From: Amycolatopsis solani
Lineage (GTDB): Bacteria; Actinomycetota; Actinomycetes; Mycobacteriales; Pseudonocardiaceae
Length of the DNA: 64,000 nt
Reading direction: 5' to 3'
NCBI RefSeq assembly: GCF_033441515.1
Contig: NZ_JAWQJT010000001.1
Span: forward strand, 1,116,001-1,180,000
The position numbers and the translations under genes are program-made. Below the pieces are notes generated by a model that was given only the letters and a program-made list of their open reading frames with translations, searched no databases and was not told where the DNA came from. Positions 17,217-24,632 of this stretch are shown one piece after another (within the stretch, counting starts at the first letter, position 1; each line of letters begins with the position of its first letter).

Positions 17217-17780
17217 CTTCGCGTAGACGACGATGTTGTCCTTGTAGGAGTGCTCGGCGTGGTCGAACGCGCCACCGCAGGTGATCAGCCGCAACTCGGG
17301 TTTGTCGCTGTTGCCGTAGACGGCTTCGCGCGGGAACGTCTCCTTCGGCACCTGCGTGACGCGGTCGACGACGAACTTCAGCTTCTTGCCGTCGCTGCGG
17401 TCGACGTCCACTTCGTCGCCGGGCGTGAGGTCTTTGAGCTTGTAGAAGATGCCGGGCTTCTTGTCGCCGTCGACGTGCCCGAGCACGATCGCCGGGCCGA
17501 CGTCGCCGGGCACGGGCGAAAGCTTGTACCAGGCCGCCTGCATCGGCGTGTGCACCGACGGGACGGAGATCGAGCCGTCGGGCTTGACCGCCACCGCGAG
17601 CAGGCTGGACTCCGCACCGATCTTGGGGATCTTCACCGACGTCGGCCGGAGTCCCTTGAACGGCACGGTCACCGGCGCCGAAGGGGGCACCGGGGCGGCG
17701 GCTTTCGGCTGCTCCGGAGCACTGCAGGCGGCGAGCGCCAGCACGAGGGCGAGTGCGGCACCCGCCCGCCGGACGCTCAC
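17202..17780 (-). CDS. Class F sortase
   Basis: A 192-residue sortase-fold transpeptidase. The N-terminus is a signal/anchor ending in LALAAC, which could be a lipobox (Cys19). The catalytic pair is His102 (VLGHVDG) and Cys168 (RLITCGGAFD), both in class F consensus contexts. The usual basic residue near the end appears as Lys in SYKDNIVVYA; Arg164 just before the Cys is an alternative. The GTG start overlaps the stop of the Thr-rich secreted protein by 4 bp (GTGA), an arrangement recurrent in actinobacteria. This suggests the neighbour is its partner or substrate. No pilin genes are nearby. Confidence 0.9.
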   Translation of the reverse strand: MSVRRAGAALALVLALAACSAPEQPKAAAPVPPSAPVTVPFKGLRPTSVKIPKIGAESSLLAVAVKPDGSISVPSVHTPMQAAWYKLSPVPGDVGPAIVLGHVDGDKKPGIFYKLKDLTPGDEVDVDRSDGKKLKFVVDRVTQVPKETFPREAVYGNSDKPELRLITCGGAFDHAEHSYKDNIVVYAKLADA

Positions 17781-18514
17781 CAGGCCGTGCCGCCGAAGCC
17801 CGTCTCGACCCCGCCCTTGGGCGCGACCTTGACCTGGGCCTTCGGGGCGCTGTTGCCCGGCGCGGCCGACGTCGGCGTGGCCGAGGAGGTCGCCGTCGTG
17901 ACCGGCGCGGTGCTCGAGGGGGCAGCGCTGGTGCTCGTGACCGGCGGTTCTTCCTGCTCGAACTCGACCAGGCCGTTGCCCTCGACGCCGTCGCAGGTCC
18001 AGCTGAACTTCGCGGTCGTGGTGCCGGCCGGGGCGTCGACCACGCGCACGGAGTAGTTCCAGTAGCGGCCGTCGGCCTCGTCCTGGTCCGGGCCGCCGGT
18101 GACGCTCAGGTACTGGGTCGCGACCGCGCCCGGCCGTCCCGCCGCGCAGGCGATGACCAGGACGCCCTCGCCGCCGAGGCCGACGAACCCGTGCCCGACG
18201 TTGTCCTGGTAGTCGTCGTCCTTCGGCGGCTCGCTCGTCGCCGTCGTGGTGGTCGTGCCGGGGGCGTCGGTCTTCACCGGGCCGGTCACCGATGGCGTCG
18301 TGGTGGTCGACGTGGTCTCCGACGTCGACGGGGCCGTGGTCGTGGTGGTCGTCTCGGTCGTGCTCGGCGCCGTCGTGGTCGTCGCCTCGGACGTCGTCGT
18401 GGTCGTCTCCGGCGTCGTGGTGTCCGTCTGGGCCAGTGCGGCCGGTGCGGTGGCGGCGGTGATCAGCGCGCCCGCGGAGACGATGCCCGCGACCCGGCTC
18501 AGCGTTCTACCCAC
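17777..18514 (-). CDS. Secreted Thr-rich protein, candidate class F sortase partner
   Basis: A 245-residue secreted protein. After a signal peptide (cleavage about AALA-QT) comes a low-complexity Thr/Ser/Glu tract of about 75 residues. A folded centre carries two Cys (IACAAG and WTCDG), probably disulphide-bonded. It ends with a Ser/Thr/Pro stretch and the C-terminal PKGGVETGFGGTAW. It lacks the hydrophobic helix and basic tail of a normal sorting signal, yet it overlaps a class F sortase gene and ends in a TG-containing motif. GTG start at 18514 with GGGAG upstream. Function unknown; a surface-exposed, O-glycosylated protein is a reasonable inference. Confidence 0.82.
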   Translation of the reverse strand: MGRTLSRVAGIVSAGALITAATAPAALAQTDTTTPETTTTTSEATTTTAPSTTETTTTTTAPSTSETTSTTTTPSVTGPVKTDAPGTTTTTATSEPPKDDDYQDNVGHGFVGLGGEGVLVIACAAGRPGAVATQYLSVTGGPDQDEADGRYWNYSVRVVDAPAGTTTAKFSWTCDGVEGNGLVEFEQEEPPVTSTSAAPSSTAPVTTATSSATPTSAAPGNSAPKAQVKVAPKGGVETGFGGTAW

Positions 18515-18576
18515 GTTCGGACTCCCTACGGCGAGGACCTGCGATGCCGCGACTATCGACGATTCACCCGTCCGCG

Positions 18577-19617
18577 TTACTCCGGGAGGGCGAAGCGCAG
18601 GTCCGCCCAAAGGTCCTCGGGATCCTCCAAACCGACGCTGAACCGGATCAGCCCGGACGGCACGCGCTCCTCGCCCGCGAGCCACGCCCGCCGCTCGACC
18701 AGGCTTTCCACGCCGCCGAGGCTGGTCGCCGACCGGATCAGCCGGACGGCGGCGCAGAACCGGTCGGCCGTCTCGGCGTCGGCCAGGTCGAACGAGACCA
18801 TCATCCCGAAGCCCGGGTAGCGCACCCGCCGGACCGCGGGGTGCCCGGCCAGGCGCTCGGCGAGCAGCGCGGCGGTGCGGGACTGCTCCGCCAGCCGGAC
18901 CGGCATGGTCCGCAGCCCGCGCAGGGCGAGCCAGGCTTCGAGGGCACCCGGCGTCGACCCGACCCGGGTCCGTGCGCCCTTCAGCTCGGCCGCCACCTCG
19001 GGATCCTTGGCGACGGTGATGCCGAGCAGCAGGTCGCTGTGCCCGCCGATGAGCTTGGTCGCGCTGTGCACGACGACGTCCGCACCCAGCTCCAGGGGCC
19101 GCTGCTGCAACGGCGTCGCGAAGGTGTTGTCCACGACGACCCGCCCGCGCGCGGCGGCGGCGATGGTCTCGATGGCCATCACGTCGAGGGTCGGGTTGGT
19201 CGGCGACTCGAGCCAGACCAGGTCGGCGGTCGCGGCCTCGGCCACCCAGGCCTCGGTGTCGGTCGGCTCGAGCTCGGTGACGGCGAGCTTGCCGAGCTTC
19301 TGCGCGTGGGCCAGCACCCCGCGCGTCACGGCGTAGCTGAACGTCGGCACGACGACCCGCGACCCGACCGGGAGCAGGTCCAGCACGGCGGAGAGGGTGG
19401 CGACCCCGGAGGCGAACGCCGTCGCGTACCCGCCTTCCAGCGCGCCGACGGCTTCTTCGAGCGCCAGCCACGTCGGCGTGCCGTCCCCGCGCGCGTACGC
19501 GAAGTCGCCACCGGCCTGGTACGTGCTGGTGGCGACGAGCGGGGTGTTGAGCGGTTCGCCGGGGCCGTGCGGGCGGCCGGCGGCGATGGCCTTGGTGCGG
19601 GGCGTCCAGTCGTCCAT
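18577..19617 (-). CDS. Cystathionine gamma-synthase/lyase family PLP enzyme
   Basis: A 346-residue Cys/Met metabolism PLP-dependent enzyme. Conserved features are TSTYQAGG (31-38), the PLP-phosphate segment FASGVATLSA, the aspartate of VVVDNTFATP, the Schiff-base lysine in HSATKLIGGHSD, and the late GVESLVERR. The fold catalyses elimination or replacement at the gamma carbon of homoserine or cysteine derivatives. Slightly shorter than typical MetB/MetC (about 380 aa). ATG at 19617. It stands alone between the Thr-rich secreted protein and the acylase gene. Reaction direction (synthase or lyase) is not decidable here. Confidence 0.9.
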   Translation of the reverse strand: MDDWTPRTKAIAAGRPHGPGEPLNTPLVATSTYQAGGDFAYARGDGTPTWLALEEAVGALEGGYATAFASGVATLSAVLDLLPVGSRVVVPTFSYAVTRGVLAHAQKLGKLAVTELEPTDTEAWVAEAATADLVWLESPTNPTLDVMAIETIAAAARGRVVVDNTFATPLQQRPLELGADVVVHSATKLIGGHSDLLLGITVAKDPEVAAELKGARTRVGSTPGALEAWLALRGLRTMPVRLAEQSRTAALLAERLAGHPAVRRVRYPGFGMMVSFDLADAETADRFCAAVRLIRSATSLGGVESLVERRAWLAGEERVPSGLIRFSVGLEDPEDLWADLRFALPE

Positions 19618-19642
19618 GCGAGCACGGTAACCCGCGGTGGGG

Positions 19643-19680
19643 AGGCCGGGCCGCCCGCGCGTCCGCGAACGGCCCGGCCT
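19643..19680 (-). terminator. GC-rich hairpin downstream of the acylase gene
   Basis: AGGCCGGGCCG at 19643-19653 pairs perfectly with CGGCCCGGCCT at 19670-19680, giving an 11-bp stem with a 16-nt loop immediately after the acylase stop. There is no U-tract, as is common for actinobacterial terminators. It also separates the acylase from the PLP enzyme gene, which has its own start 26 bp beyond. Confidence 0.6.
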
Positions 19681-19684
19681 GGTC

Positions 19685-22600
19685 TCAGTGCGCGTACACC
19701 TCGAACTCGTACAGCGAATAGCCGTACTTGGTGCCGCGCTGGACGCCCAGCAGCTTCACGAACCGCGCCGACGTCGGGGCGAACGAGACGTTGTCCTGCC
19801 CGCCGTCGCCGTCGGTGACCGAGGCCGCGTCCGTCCAGTTCACCGCGTCGGGCGAGAGCTGGATCCGGTAGCTCTTCCCGTAGGCGGCTTCCCAGCTCAA
19901 CGCCACCCGCGAGACCTGCTGCACCGAACCGAGGTCGACGGTGATCGCCTGGTCGTCGCTCCAGTCGCTGGCCCAGCGGGTCGAGGTGTTCCCGTCGATC
20001 GCGTTCGACGCCGGGGAGTTGTAGAAGCCGGTCTCGGCGCTCGTGGCGCTGACCGTCTTCCCCGGCGCGAGGTTGGCGATGTTGTCGCCGCGGTGCGCGG
20101 TGTACTCGACGACCTGCTGGAACGTCGGCCGGTTCTGCCAGCTGATCTTGTCCTGCGTGATGCCGCCGAGCGGGTTGTGGACGATCGTGTCGGCACACCA
20201 CTGGTCACCGGCCGAGCAGGACGCGTCACCGGGGTAGACGGTGTTCGCGGCCTGGCCGGCGGCCGTGGTCAGCGAGTCGACGAGCGCCTGGCGGCACGTC
20301 GTGACGTTGCCGCCACCGCAGAACGTCTGGCCGAGCGGGCCGGCCACCGGCTGGCCGAGCACCTGCCGGATGTCCTTGCTGACGTAACCCCACCAGCCGA
20401 ACTGGAACGACGAACCCTTGTGGGGCTGCCCGGTGTGCTGGCCGTTGCCGTTCTGGAAGCCGGACGGGCTTTCGTTGATGCCCAGCACGCCGGTCATCGC
20501 GTTGTAGGCGTCGTCGCCCATGCCCGGCTTGAACTCGGCCTGGACGAGCAGCGGCCACCAGGCGTCGAAGATGCGGATCGCGTCGGCGTCCGCGTACGCC
20601 TTGCTGCCGGCCGAGGTCTCCGTGCGCAGCTGCCCGTGGGAGAGCCACGTCTTGAGCTTCGCCTCGGCGTCCGCGGCCGCGCCGGTGGTCGGCGTCTTGT
20701 CGAGCACCTGCAACAGCAGCGGCAGCACGCGTTCGGCGCGCAGGTCCGACAGCGCGGCCTCCTCCATCGCCTGGGTCAGGTTGACCCGGGTGACCTTGGT
20801 GCCGCTGGAGATCAGCTTCTTCACGCGCGAGTCGAGCAGGTCGACGCGGTGCACGGCGGACTTGTCCGCGCCCGCGGCCGCGTAGCCGTTGGCCTGCGCG
20901 TTGTTCCAGCTGACGTAGTAGTCCTGGTTGACCGACTGCGGGTGCTGCGACGCCGGCGTGTAAGTCGCGACGTTGCCGGCCGGGTTCCAGCCGTTCCAGT
21001 CGTGGCCCTGGTCGCCCCAGACCGGCATGTTCGGGTCCACATTGGACTGCCGGGACGGGTTGCTGCCGGAGTTGAAGTACGCGATGTCCTTCGAGTCGGC
21101 GTAGAACCAGTTGAACGTGTAGTTGATGTCGGCCGCGGCCTTCTGGAAGTCCGCCGCGGACTTGACGAAGCCCGGGTCGTTCAGCTCCTGGAAGCCGATC
21201 AGCGAGTCGACCTCGTGGAAGTAGGACGAGCGCAGCGCCGCGTACGCCACCGGCTTGCCGCCGACGGTCGCCCGGCTCTGCACCGGCCCGTACTTCGTCC
21301 GGTAGCTGCGCAGGGTGTACGAACCCGCCGCGGTGCCGTCGGCCACGGTCGGCTTCCAGGCGTTCTTCACCTCGACGGTGTCCATCGCGATGCACTGGCC
21401 TTGCCAGGTGTAGTAGTTCGAGTCCTTCGTCGGCGCCTTGCCGCTCGGGTCGCACAGCTGCAGCGCGTAGGTGTCGATGATGTCCTGCGCCGACGTCGTC
21501 GCGCTCCACGAGTAGTCCTGGCCGCGACCCAGCAACGTGTACATGCTCAGGCCGGCGAAGGCCGCGCCGCGCGAGCTGATGCCCGGGCCCTGCAGTTCCT
21601 GCAACAGCAGCAGCTGCGGGGCGAAGTAGCCGGTCTGCGGGCCGAAGACGGCGACCGGGTGGCCGCTGGCGGTCTTCGCGCCGGAGACGAGCAGCGCGTT
21701 GGACATGCCGTGCTTCTCGCTCAGCATGTTGCCCGGCAGCACGCCGTTCTCGAACATGCCGCGGGCGGGCTCCTGCTCGGCGGGCGCGGCGACGTCCACA
21801 GTGGACGGGGTGGCGGCCGAAGCCGAGCCGGTCTTGTCGAACACCAGCTGCTGCCCGGTCACCGAACCCTTGTCCGGCAGGGCCTGGCCGACCGCGTTGG
21901 CCGGCGTCTTGCCGTACGGGAAGGTCTGGCCGTCGTGCAGCGTCTTGACGGCTTCGGGGTCGTCCTCCGAGCGCAGGCTCTGCCACACCTTCTCGCCCTG
22001 CACGACGCCGTACTTCTCCTGCATCGCGAGCTTCGCGATGGCGTTCTGCACCTCGCCGCCGCCGCCCGCGCCGAACTCGGCGCCGACCAGCGAGGCGAGC
22101 GCGACCAGGTCGGTCAGCTTGAACGGGTCGATCGACCCGGCGTTGGTGATCGAGTCGACGTGCCCGGTCAGCACGTACTCGCCCGGGAAGTAGCGGCCGT
22201 TGTAGGAGTCGCTGATGTACTTGTTGATGCCGTCGACGTACGCCTGCGCGTCGGCGAGTCCCTGCGCACCCCGCGGGCCGTTGCTCGCGACGCGGTCGAT
22301 CTGCTGCTGCAGTTCGGCTTCGGTGTAGGGCGCGTTCGAGAAGAACTGCTGCTCCAGCTCGCGGTTGGCCGCCGCGCCGCCGGCGAACGGGGTGACCTGC
22401 CCGCGCGCGGCGTGGCGCAGGACGTCCATCAGCCACAGCCGGTCCTGCGCGGCGGCGTACCCGGCGCCGAACTCGGTGCCGGCGCGGGTGGTGCCGGTGA
22501 TGTGCGGGACGCCGAGGGCCTTGTCCCGCACGATCGTCACGTCCGAGCGCGGCTTGGTCGTGCTCGCGACCTGGTCGGCCGCGACGCCGAACGACGAGTC

Positions 22601-22900
22601 GTTGAAGTACTGGTTGATCGCGCTCGTGGTCAGCGTCTTGTACCCGTTCGCCAGCGACGAGTACTTCCCGAGCTGGTCGGAGGCGTGCGCCGGGCGGGTG
22701 CCGAACACCTTGTGCGCCAGGATGTCCGCGAGCGTGGCGTTGCCGTTCTCGCCGGGCGGCAGGATGTCGCTGCACTGCCCGCCGCAGTAGTCGTCGGGCG
22801 ACGCCGCCTGCGCGGCGGGCGCGGTGACGGCGACTTGGGTGAGCCCGGCCACGAGGGCCCCCAGTGCCGTGAAGGTCAATGCGCGGATGCCTCGTCGCAT
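19685..22900 (-). CDS. Secreted penicillin acylase-type Ntn hydrolase with C-terminal F5/8 type C-like domain
   Basis: A 1071-residue exported protein (signal peptide cleaved near AAQA, residue 32). Residues about 120-940 form a penicillin amidase/acylase precursor: an alpha-chain region (GVPHITGTTRAGTEFGAGYA), a linker, and the beta chain starting at GMSNALLVSG. There the nucleophile would be Ser400 after autoproteolysis. About the last 125 residues form a galactose-binding (F5/8 type C, discoidin-like) domain: NAIDGNTSTRWASDWSDDQ and a terminal YSLYEFEVYAH. Such enzymes deacylate N-acyl homoserine lactones, echinocandins, penicillins or other lipopeptides; the lectin-like tail would tether it to cell wall or substrate. 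ATG at 22900 with GGGAG upstream. Substrate inferred only as an N-acyl amide. Confidence 0.92.
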   Translation of the reverse strand: MRRGIRALTFTALGALVAGLTQVAVTAPAAQAASPDDYCGGQCSDILPPGENGNATLADILAHKVFGTRPAHASDQLGKYSSLANGYKTLTTSAINQYFNDSSFGVAADQVASTTKPRSDVTIVRDKALGVPHITGTTRAGTEFGAGYAAAQDRLWLMDVLRHAARGQVTPFAGGAAANRELEQQFFSNAPYTEAELQQQIDRVASNGPRGAQGLADAQAYVDGINKYISDSYNGRYFPGEYVLTGHVDSITNAGSIDPFKLTDLVALASLVGAEFGAGGGGEVQNAIAKLAMQEKYGVVQGEKVWQSLRSEDDPEAVKTLHDGQTFPYGKTPANAVGQALPDKGSVTGQQLVFDKTGSASAATPSTVDVAAPAEQEPARGMFENGVLPGNMLSEKHGMSNALLVSGAKTASGHPVAVFGPQTGYFAPQLLLLQELQGPGISSRGAAFAGLSMYTLLGRGQDYSWSATTSAQDIIDTYALQLCDPSGKAPTKDSNYYTWQGQCIAMDTVEVKNAWKPTVADGTAAGSYTLRSYRTKYGPVQSRATVGGKPVAYAALRSSYFHEVDSLIGFQELNDPGFVKSAADFQKAAADINYTFNWFYADSKDIAYFNSGSNPSRQSNVDPNMPVWGDQGHDWNGWNPAGNVATYTPASQHPQSVNQDYYVSWNNAQANGYAAAGADKSAVHRVDLLDSRVKKLISSGTKVTRVNLTQAMEEAALSDLRAERVLPLLLQVLDKTPTTGAAADAEAKLKTWLSHGQLRTETSAGSKAYADADAIRIFDAWWPLLVQAEFKPGMGDDAYNAMTGVLGINESPSGFQNGNGQHTGQPHKGSSFQFGWWGYVSKDIRQVLGQPVAGPLGQTFCGGGNVTTCRQALVDSLTTAAGQAANTVYPGDASCSAGDQWCADTIVHNPLGGITQDKISWQNRPTFQQVVEYTAHRGDNIANLAPGKTVSATSAETGFYNSPASNAIDGNTSTRWASDWSDDQAITVDLGSVQQVSRVALSWEAAYGKSYRIQLSPDAVNWTDAASVTDGDGGQDNVSFAPTSARFVKLLGVQRGTKYGYSLYEFEVYAH

Positions 22901-23039
22901 ACCGGGCTCCCTCGGCTCGGAAGAGTGACGAAGCGCACGCTACCGAGCAGTAGGACAAGTGTGAAGAGTTTTCGCGTTTTTCCCTCCTTGGGCGTAGGCC
23001 GTTCGGCGCAGCCCCTCACGCGTCGGTACGGTGAGGCCC

Positions 23040-23414
23040 ATGACCACGGAAAAGCCCCAAATCGACCGCCCGGACGGACCTGCCCCGGCCGACCTCGAGA
23101 TCACCGACATCACGGTCGGTGACGGCGCTGAAGCCACGGCGGGCAAGACCGTCACCGTGCACTACGTCGGCGTTTCGCACTCGTCGGGCGAGCAGTTCGA
23201 CGCTTCGTGGGACCGCGGCGAGCCGCTGCGCTTCGGCCTCGGCGCCGGCCAGGTCATCTCGGGCTGGGACCAGGGCGTCGCGGGCATGAAGATCGGCGGG
23301 CGCCGCAAGCTCGTCATCCCGCCGCACCTGGCCTACGGCGACCGCGGCGCGGGCGGCGTGATCAAGCCCGGCGAGACCCTGATCTTCGTCGTCGACCTGG
23401 TCGGCGTGAACTAG
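23040..23414 (+). CDS. FKBP-type peptidyl-prolyl cis-trans isomerase
   Basis: A 124-residue single FKBP domain, cytosolic with no signal. Core segments are TVHYVGVSHSSGEQFDASWDR in part, QVISGWDQGVAGMKIGGRRK in part (the Trp/Val/Ile active pocket) and PHLAYGDRG. It catalyses proline isomerisation in folding. The ATG at 23040 is preferred over a GTG three codons earlier because GTGAGG upstream acts as ribosome site. It is divergent from the acylase gene, which has a 139-bp shared upstream region. A perfect hairpin follows the stop. Confidence 0.95.
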   Translation: MTTEKPQIDRPDGPAPADLEITDITVGDGAEATAGKTVTVHYVGVSHSSGEQFDASWDRGEPLRFGLGAGQVISGWDQGVAGMKIGGRRKLVIPPHLAYGDRGAGGVIKPGETLIFVVDLVGVN

Positions 23415-23423
23415 TCGCTTCCC

Positions 23424-23453
23424 GCCGGGCGTCACCCCCGGGTGACGCCCGGC
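23424..23453 (+). terminator. Terminator hairpin after FKBP gene
   Basis: A 13-bp perfect stem, GCCGGGCGTCACC (23424-23436) with GGTGACGCCCGGC (23441-23453), has a 4-nt loop and lies 9 bp past the FKBP stop. No U-run follows. It separates the FKBP from the downstream protease gene. Confidence 0.7.
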
Positions 23454-23523
23454 CAGGGAATACCCCGCACGCGGCGGCGGCAATAACCTCGAACGTCGAC
23501 CACCCGCTCGACGAAGGGGAAGA

Positions 23524-24255
23524 ATGCGCCTGCGCGCCCTGCTCGCCGCCGCTCTGCTGACCATCACCACCGCGCCGACGGCCTGGGCCGTCGCCCACGG
23601 CTCCGACGTCCCACCGGGGCAGTTCGGGTTCGTCGCGAAGCTCTCGATGACGAAGATCCCGCGCCCCGACGGCTCCACGTACGCCAGCTACTGCACGGGC
23701 GCCCTGATCGCGCCCGGCTGGGTGCTGACGACCGGCCACTGCTTCCACGACGCCCACCGCGACCGCGTCTCGGGCAAGGTCCCGTACCCGACGACGGTGA
23801 CGCTGGGCCTGGTCGACGAAACGACCGAATCGGGCGTGGCCCGCAAGGCGACCGAGGTCCTCCAGGCGAAGGAGAACGACGTCGCGCTGATCCGCCTGGA
23901 CACCCCGGTGACGACGGTGACCCCGCTGACGGTGAGCCGCACGGCCCCGAAGATCGGCCAGCAGCTCACCCTGGCCGGCTGGGGCAGCCTGACGGCCACC
24001 AACCCGGCCCCGGCCCAGCGCCTGCAGCAGGGCACGGTCGCGGTGGCGAAGGTCGACCCGACGACCCTGGGCGTCCGCGGCGCGGCCCCGGAGATCACAA
24101 CGAGCGCGTGCACGTACGACTCGGGAGCCCCGTACTTCACGGACGGCCGCCTGGTCTCACTGGAGGCGACGGGCCCGGGCTGCCCCCACGCAGGCATCGA
24201 AACAACAAGCCGAGCCGACGTCCTGGCGGACTGGATCACCACCCACACGGCGTAA
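23524..24255 (+). CDS. Secreted trypsin-like serine protease (S1 family)
   Basis: A 243-residue chymotrypsin-fold protease with an Ala-rich signal peptide (cleavage near WA-VA, residue 22). The triad is His72 (TTGHCF), Asp119 (ENDVALIRL) and Ser200. The Ser motif is YDSGAPYF instead of the usual GDSGGPL, keeping DSG but with altered oxyanion neighbours. Two Cys pairs are likely (C57/C73 and C196/C218 region). ATG with GAAGGGGAAG upstream. Possibly an atypical or narrow-specificity protease, or one with reduced activity. Confidence 0.88.
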   Translation: MRLRALLAAALLTITTAPTAWAVAHGSDVPPGQFGFVAKLSMTKIPRPDGSTYASYCTGALIAPGWVLTTGHCFHDAHRDRVSGKVPYPTTVTLGLVDETTESGVARKATEVLQAKENDVALIRLDTPVTTVTPLTVSRTAPKIGQQLTLAGWGSLTATNPAPAQRLQQGTVAVAKVDPTTLGVRGAAPEITTSACTYDSGAPYFTDGRLVSLEATGPGCPHAGIETTSRADVLADWITTHTA

Positions 24256-24338
24256 CTTCGCCAAGGGCGAACACCCGAGCACCCCGTGACATTCCCCACC
24301 GGCCACCCCGAAAGGCGACGCACCGCACCGTGGGGGGT

Positions 24339-24359
24339 CCGGGGGGCTCGGCCCCCCGG
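24339..24359 (+). terminator. GC-rich hairpin after the protease gene
   Basis: CCGGGGGGC pairs with GCCCCCCGG around a TCG loop, in a G/C-run context (GGGGGGTCC before, GGGAGAGAC after). It lies 84 bp after the protease stop and is the only good terminator candidate on the plus strand before the tRNA-Leu terminator. Confidence 0.5.
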
Positions 24360-24378
24360 GAGAGACAGGGCCAACGGG

Positions 24379-24412
24379 AAAGGGGCCGGTCGCGCTAGCG
24401 ACCGGCCCCTTT
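24379..24412. terminator. Bidirectional terminator downstream of tRNA-Leu
   Basis: AAAGGGGCCGGTCGC (24379-24393) and GCGACCGGCCCCTTT (24398-24412) form a perfect 15-bp stem with a 4-nt loop. It lies 8 bp beyond the 3' end of tRNA-Leu, which is transcribed on the minus strand. The A/T flanks give a short U-tract in both directions, so it can also stop plus-strand transcription from the protease side. Confidence 0.85.
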
Positions 24413-24419
24413 AACAGCG

Positions 24420-24502
24420 TGGGCGAGGAGGGAGTTGAACCCTCACGTCCTTTCGGACACACGGACCTGAACCGTGCGCGTCTGCCATTCCGCCACTCGC
24501 CC
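24420..24502 (-). tRNA. tRNA-Leu (anticodon CAG)
   Basis: On the minus strand the acceptor arms GGGCGAG (5', from 24502) and CTCGCCC-A (3') pair. The anticodon loop TTCAGGT gives anticodon CAG, reading CUG, the dominant leucine codon in this genome. There is a long class II variable arm (GTCCGAAAGGAC), and the T-loop GGTTCAACTCC is intact. Discriminator A at 24420; CCA is not encoded. It sits just upstream of the fhaA operon, as in other actinobacteria. Confidence 0.97.
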
Positions 24503-24568
24503 GAGTGCTTCTCTGTGACAGCGAGGAGAAGACTAGCAGGTCGTTTGAACAGGTTTCACCGGGGGCCG

Positions 24569-24596
24569 TGTAGAGGCTCGCTCACCCGGATAGGAT
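24569..24596 (+). promoter_or_regulatory. Candidate promoter of the fhaA-pknB operon
   Basis: TAGGAT at 24591-24596 fits the actinobacterial TANNNT -10 element. TGTAGA at 24569-24574, 16 bp upstream, is a weak -35. Transcription would begin near 24602, about 30 nt before the GTG start of fhaA. The assignment rests on these hexamers alone. Confidence 0.4.
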
Positions 24597-24632
24597 CGAT
24601 GCGGAAGCACAAGCGTGAGGAGGTTTTCCCCG

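Noticed and set aside
19637..23122. Very long open frame (over 1,100 codons) antisense to the acylase gene
   Set aside because: It exists because GC-rich codons of the real gene avoid stops on the other strand; it has Arg/Gly/Val-rich nonsense composition and no domain, whereas the minus-strand protein has signal peptide and catalytic motifs.
24421..24502. Coding frames reading through the tRNA-Leu region on both strands
   Set aside because: The region folds as a complete class II tRNA with terminator; the frames have no ribosome sites.
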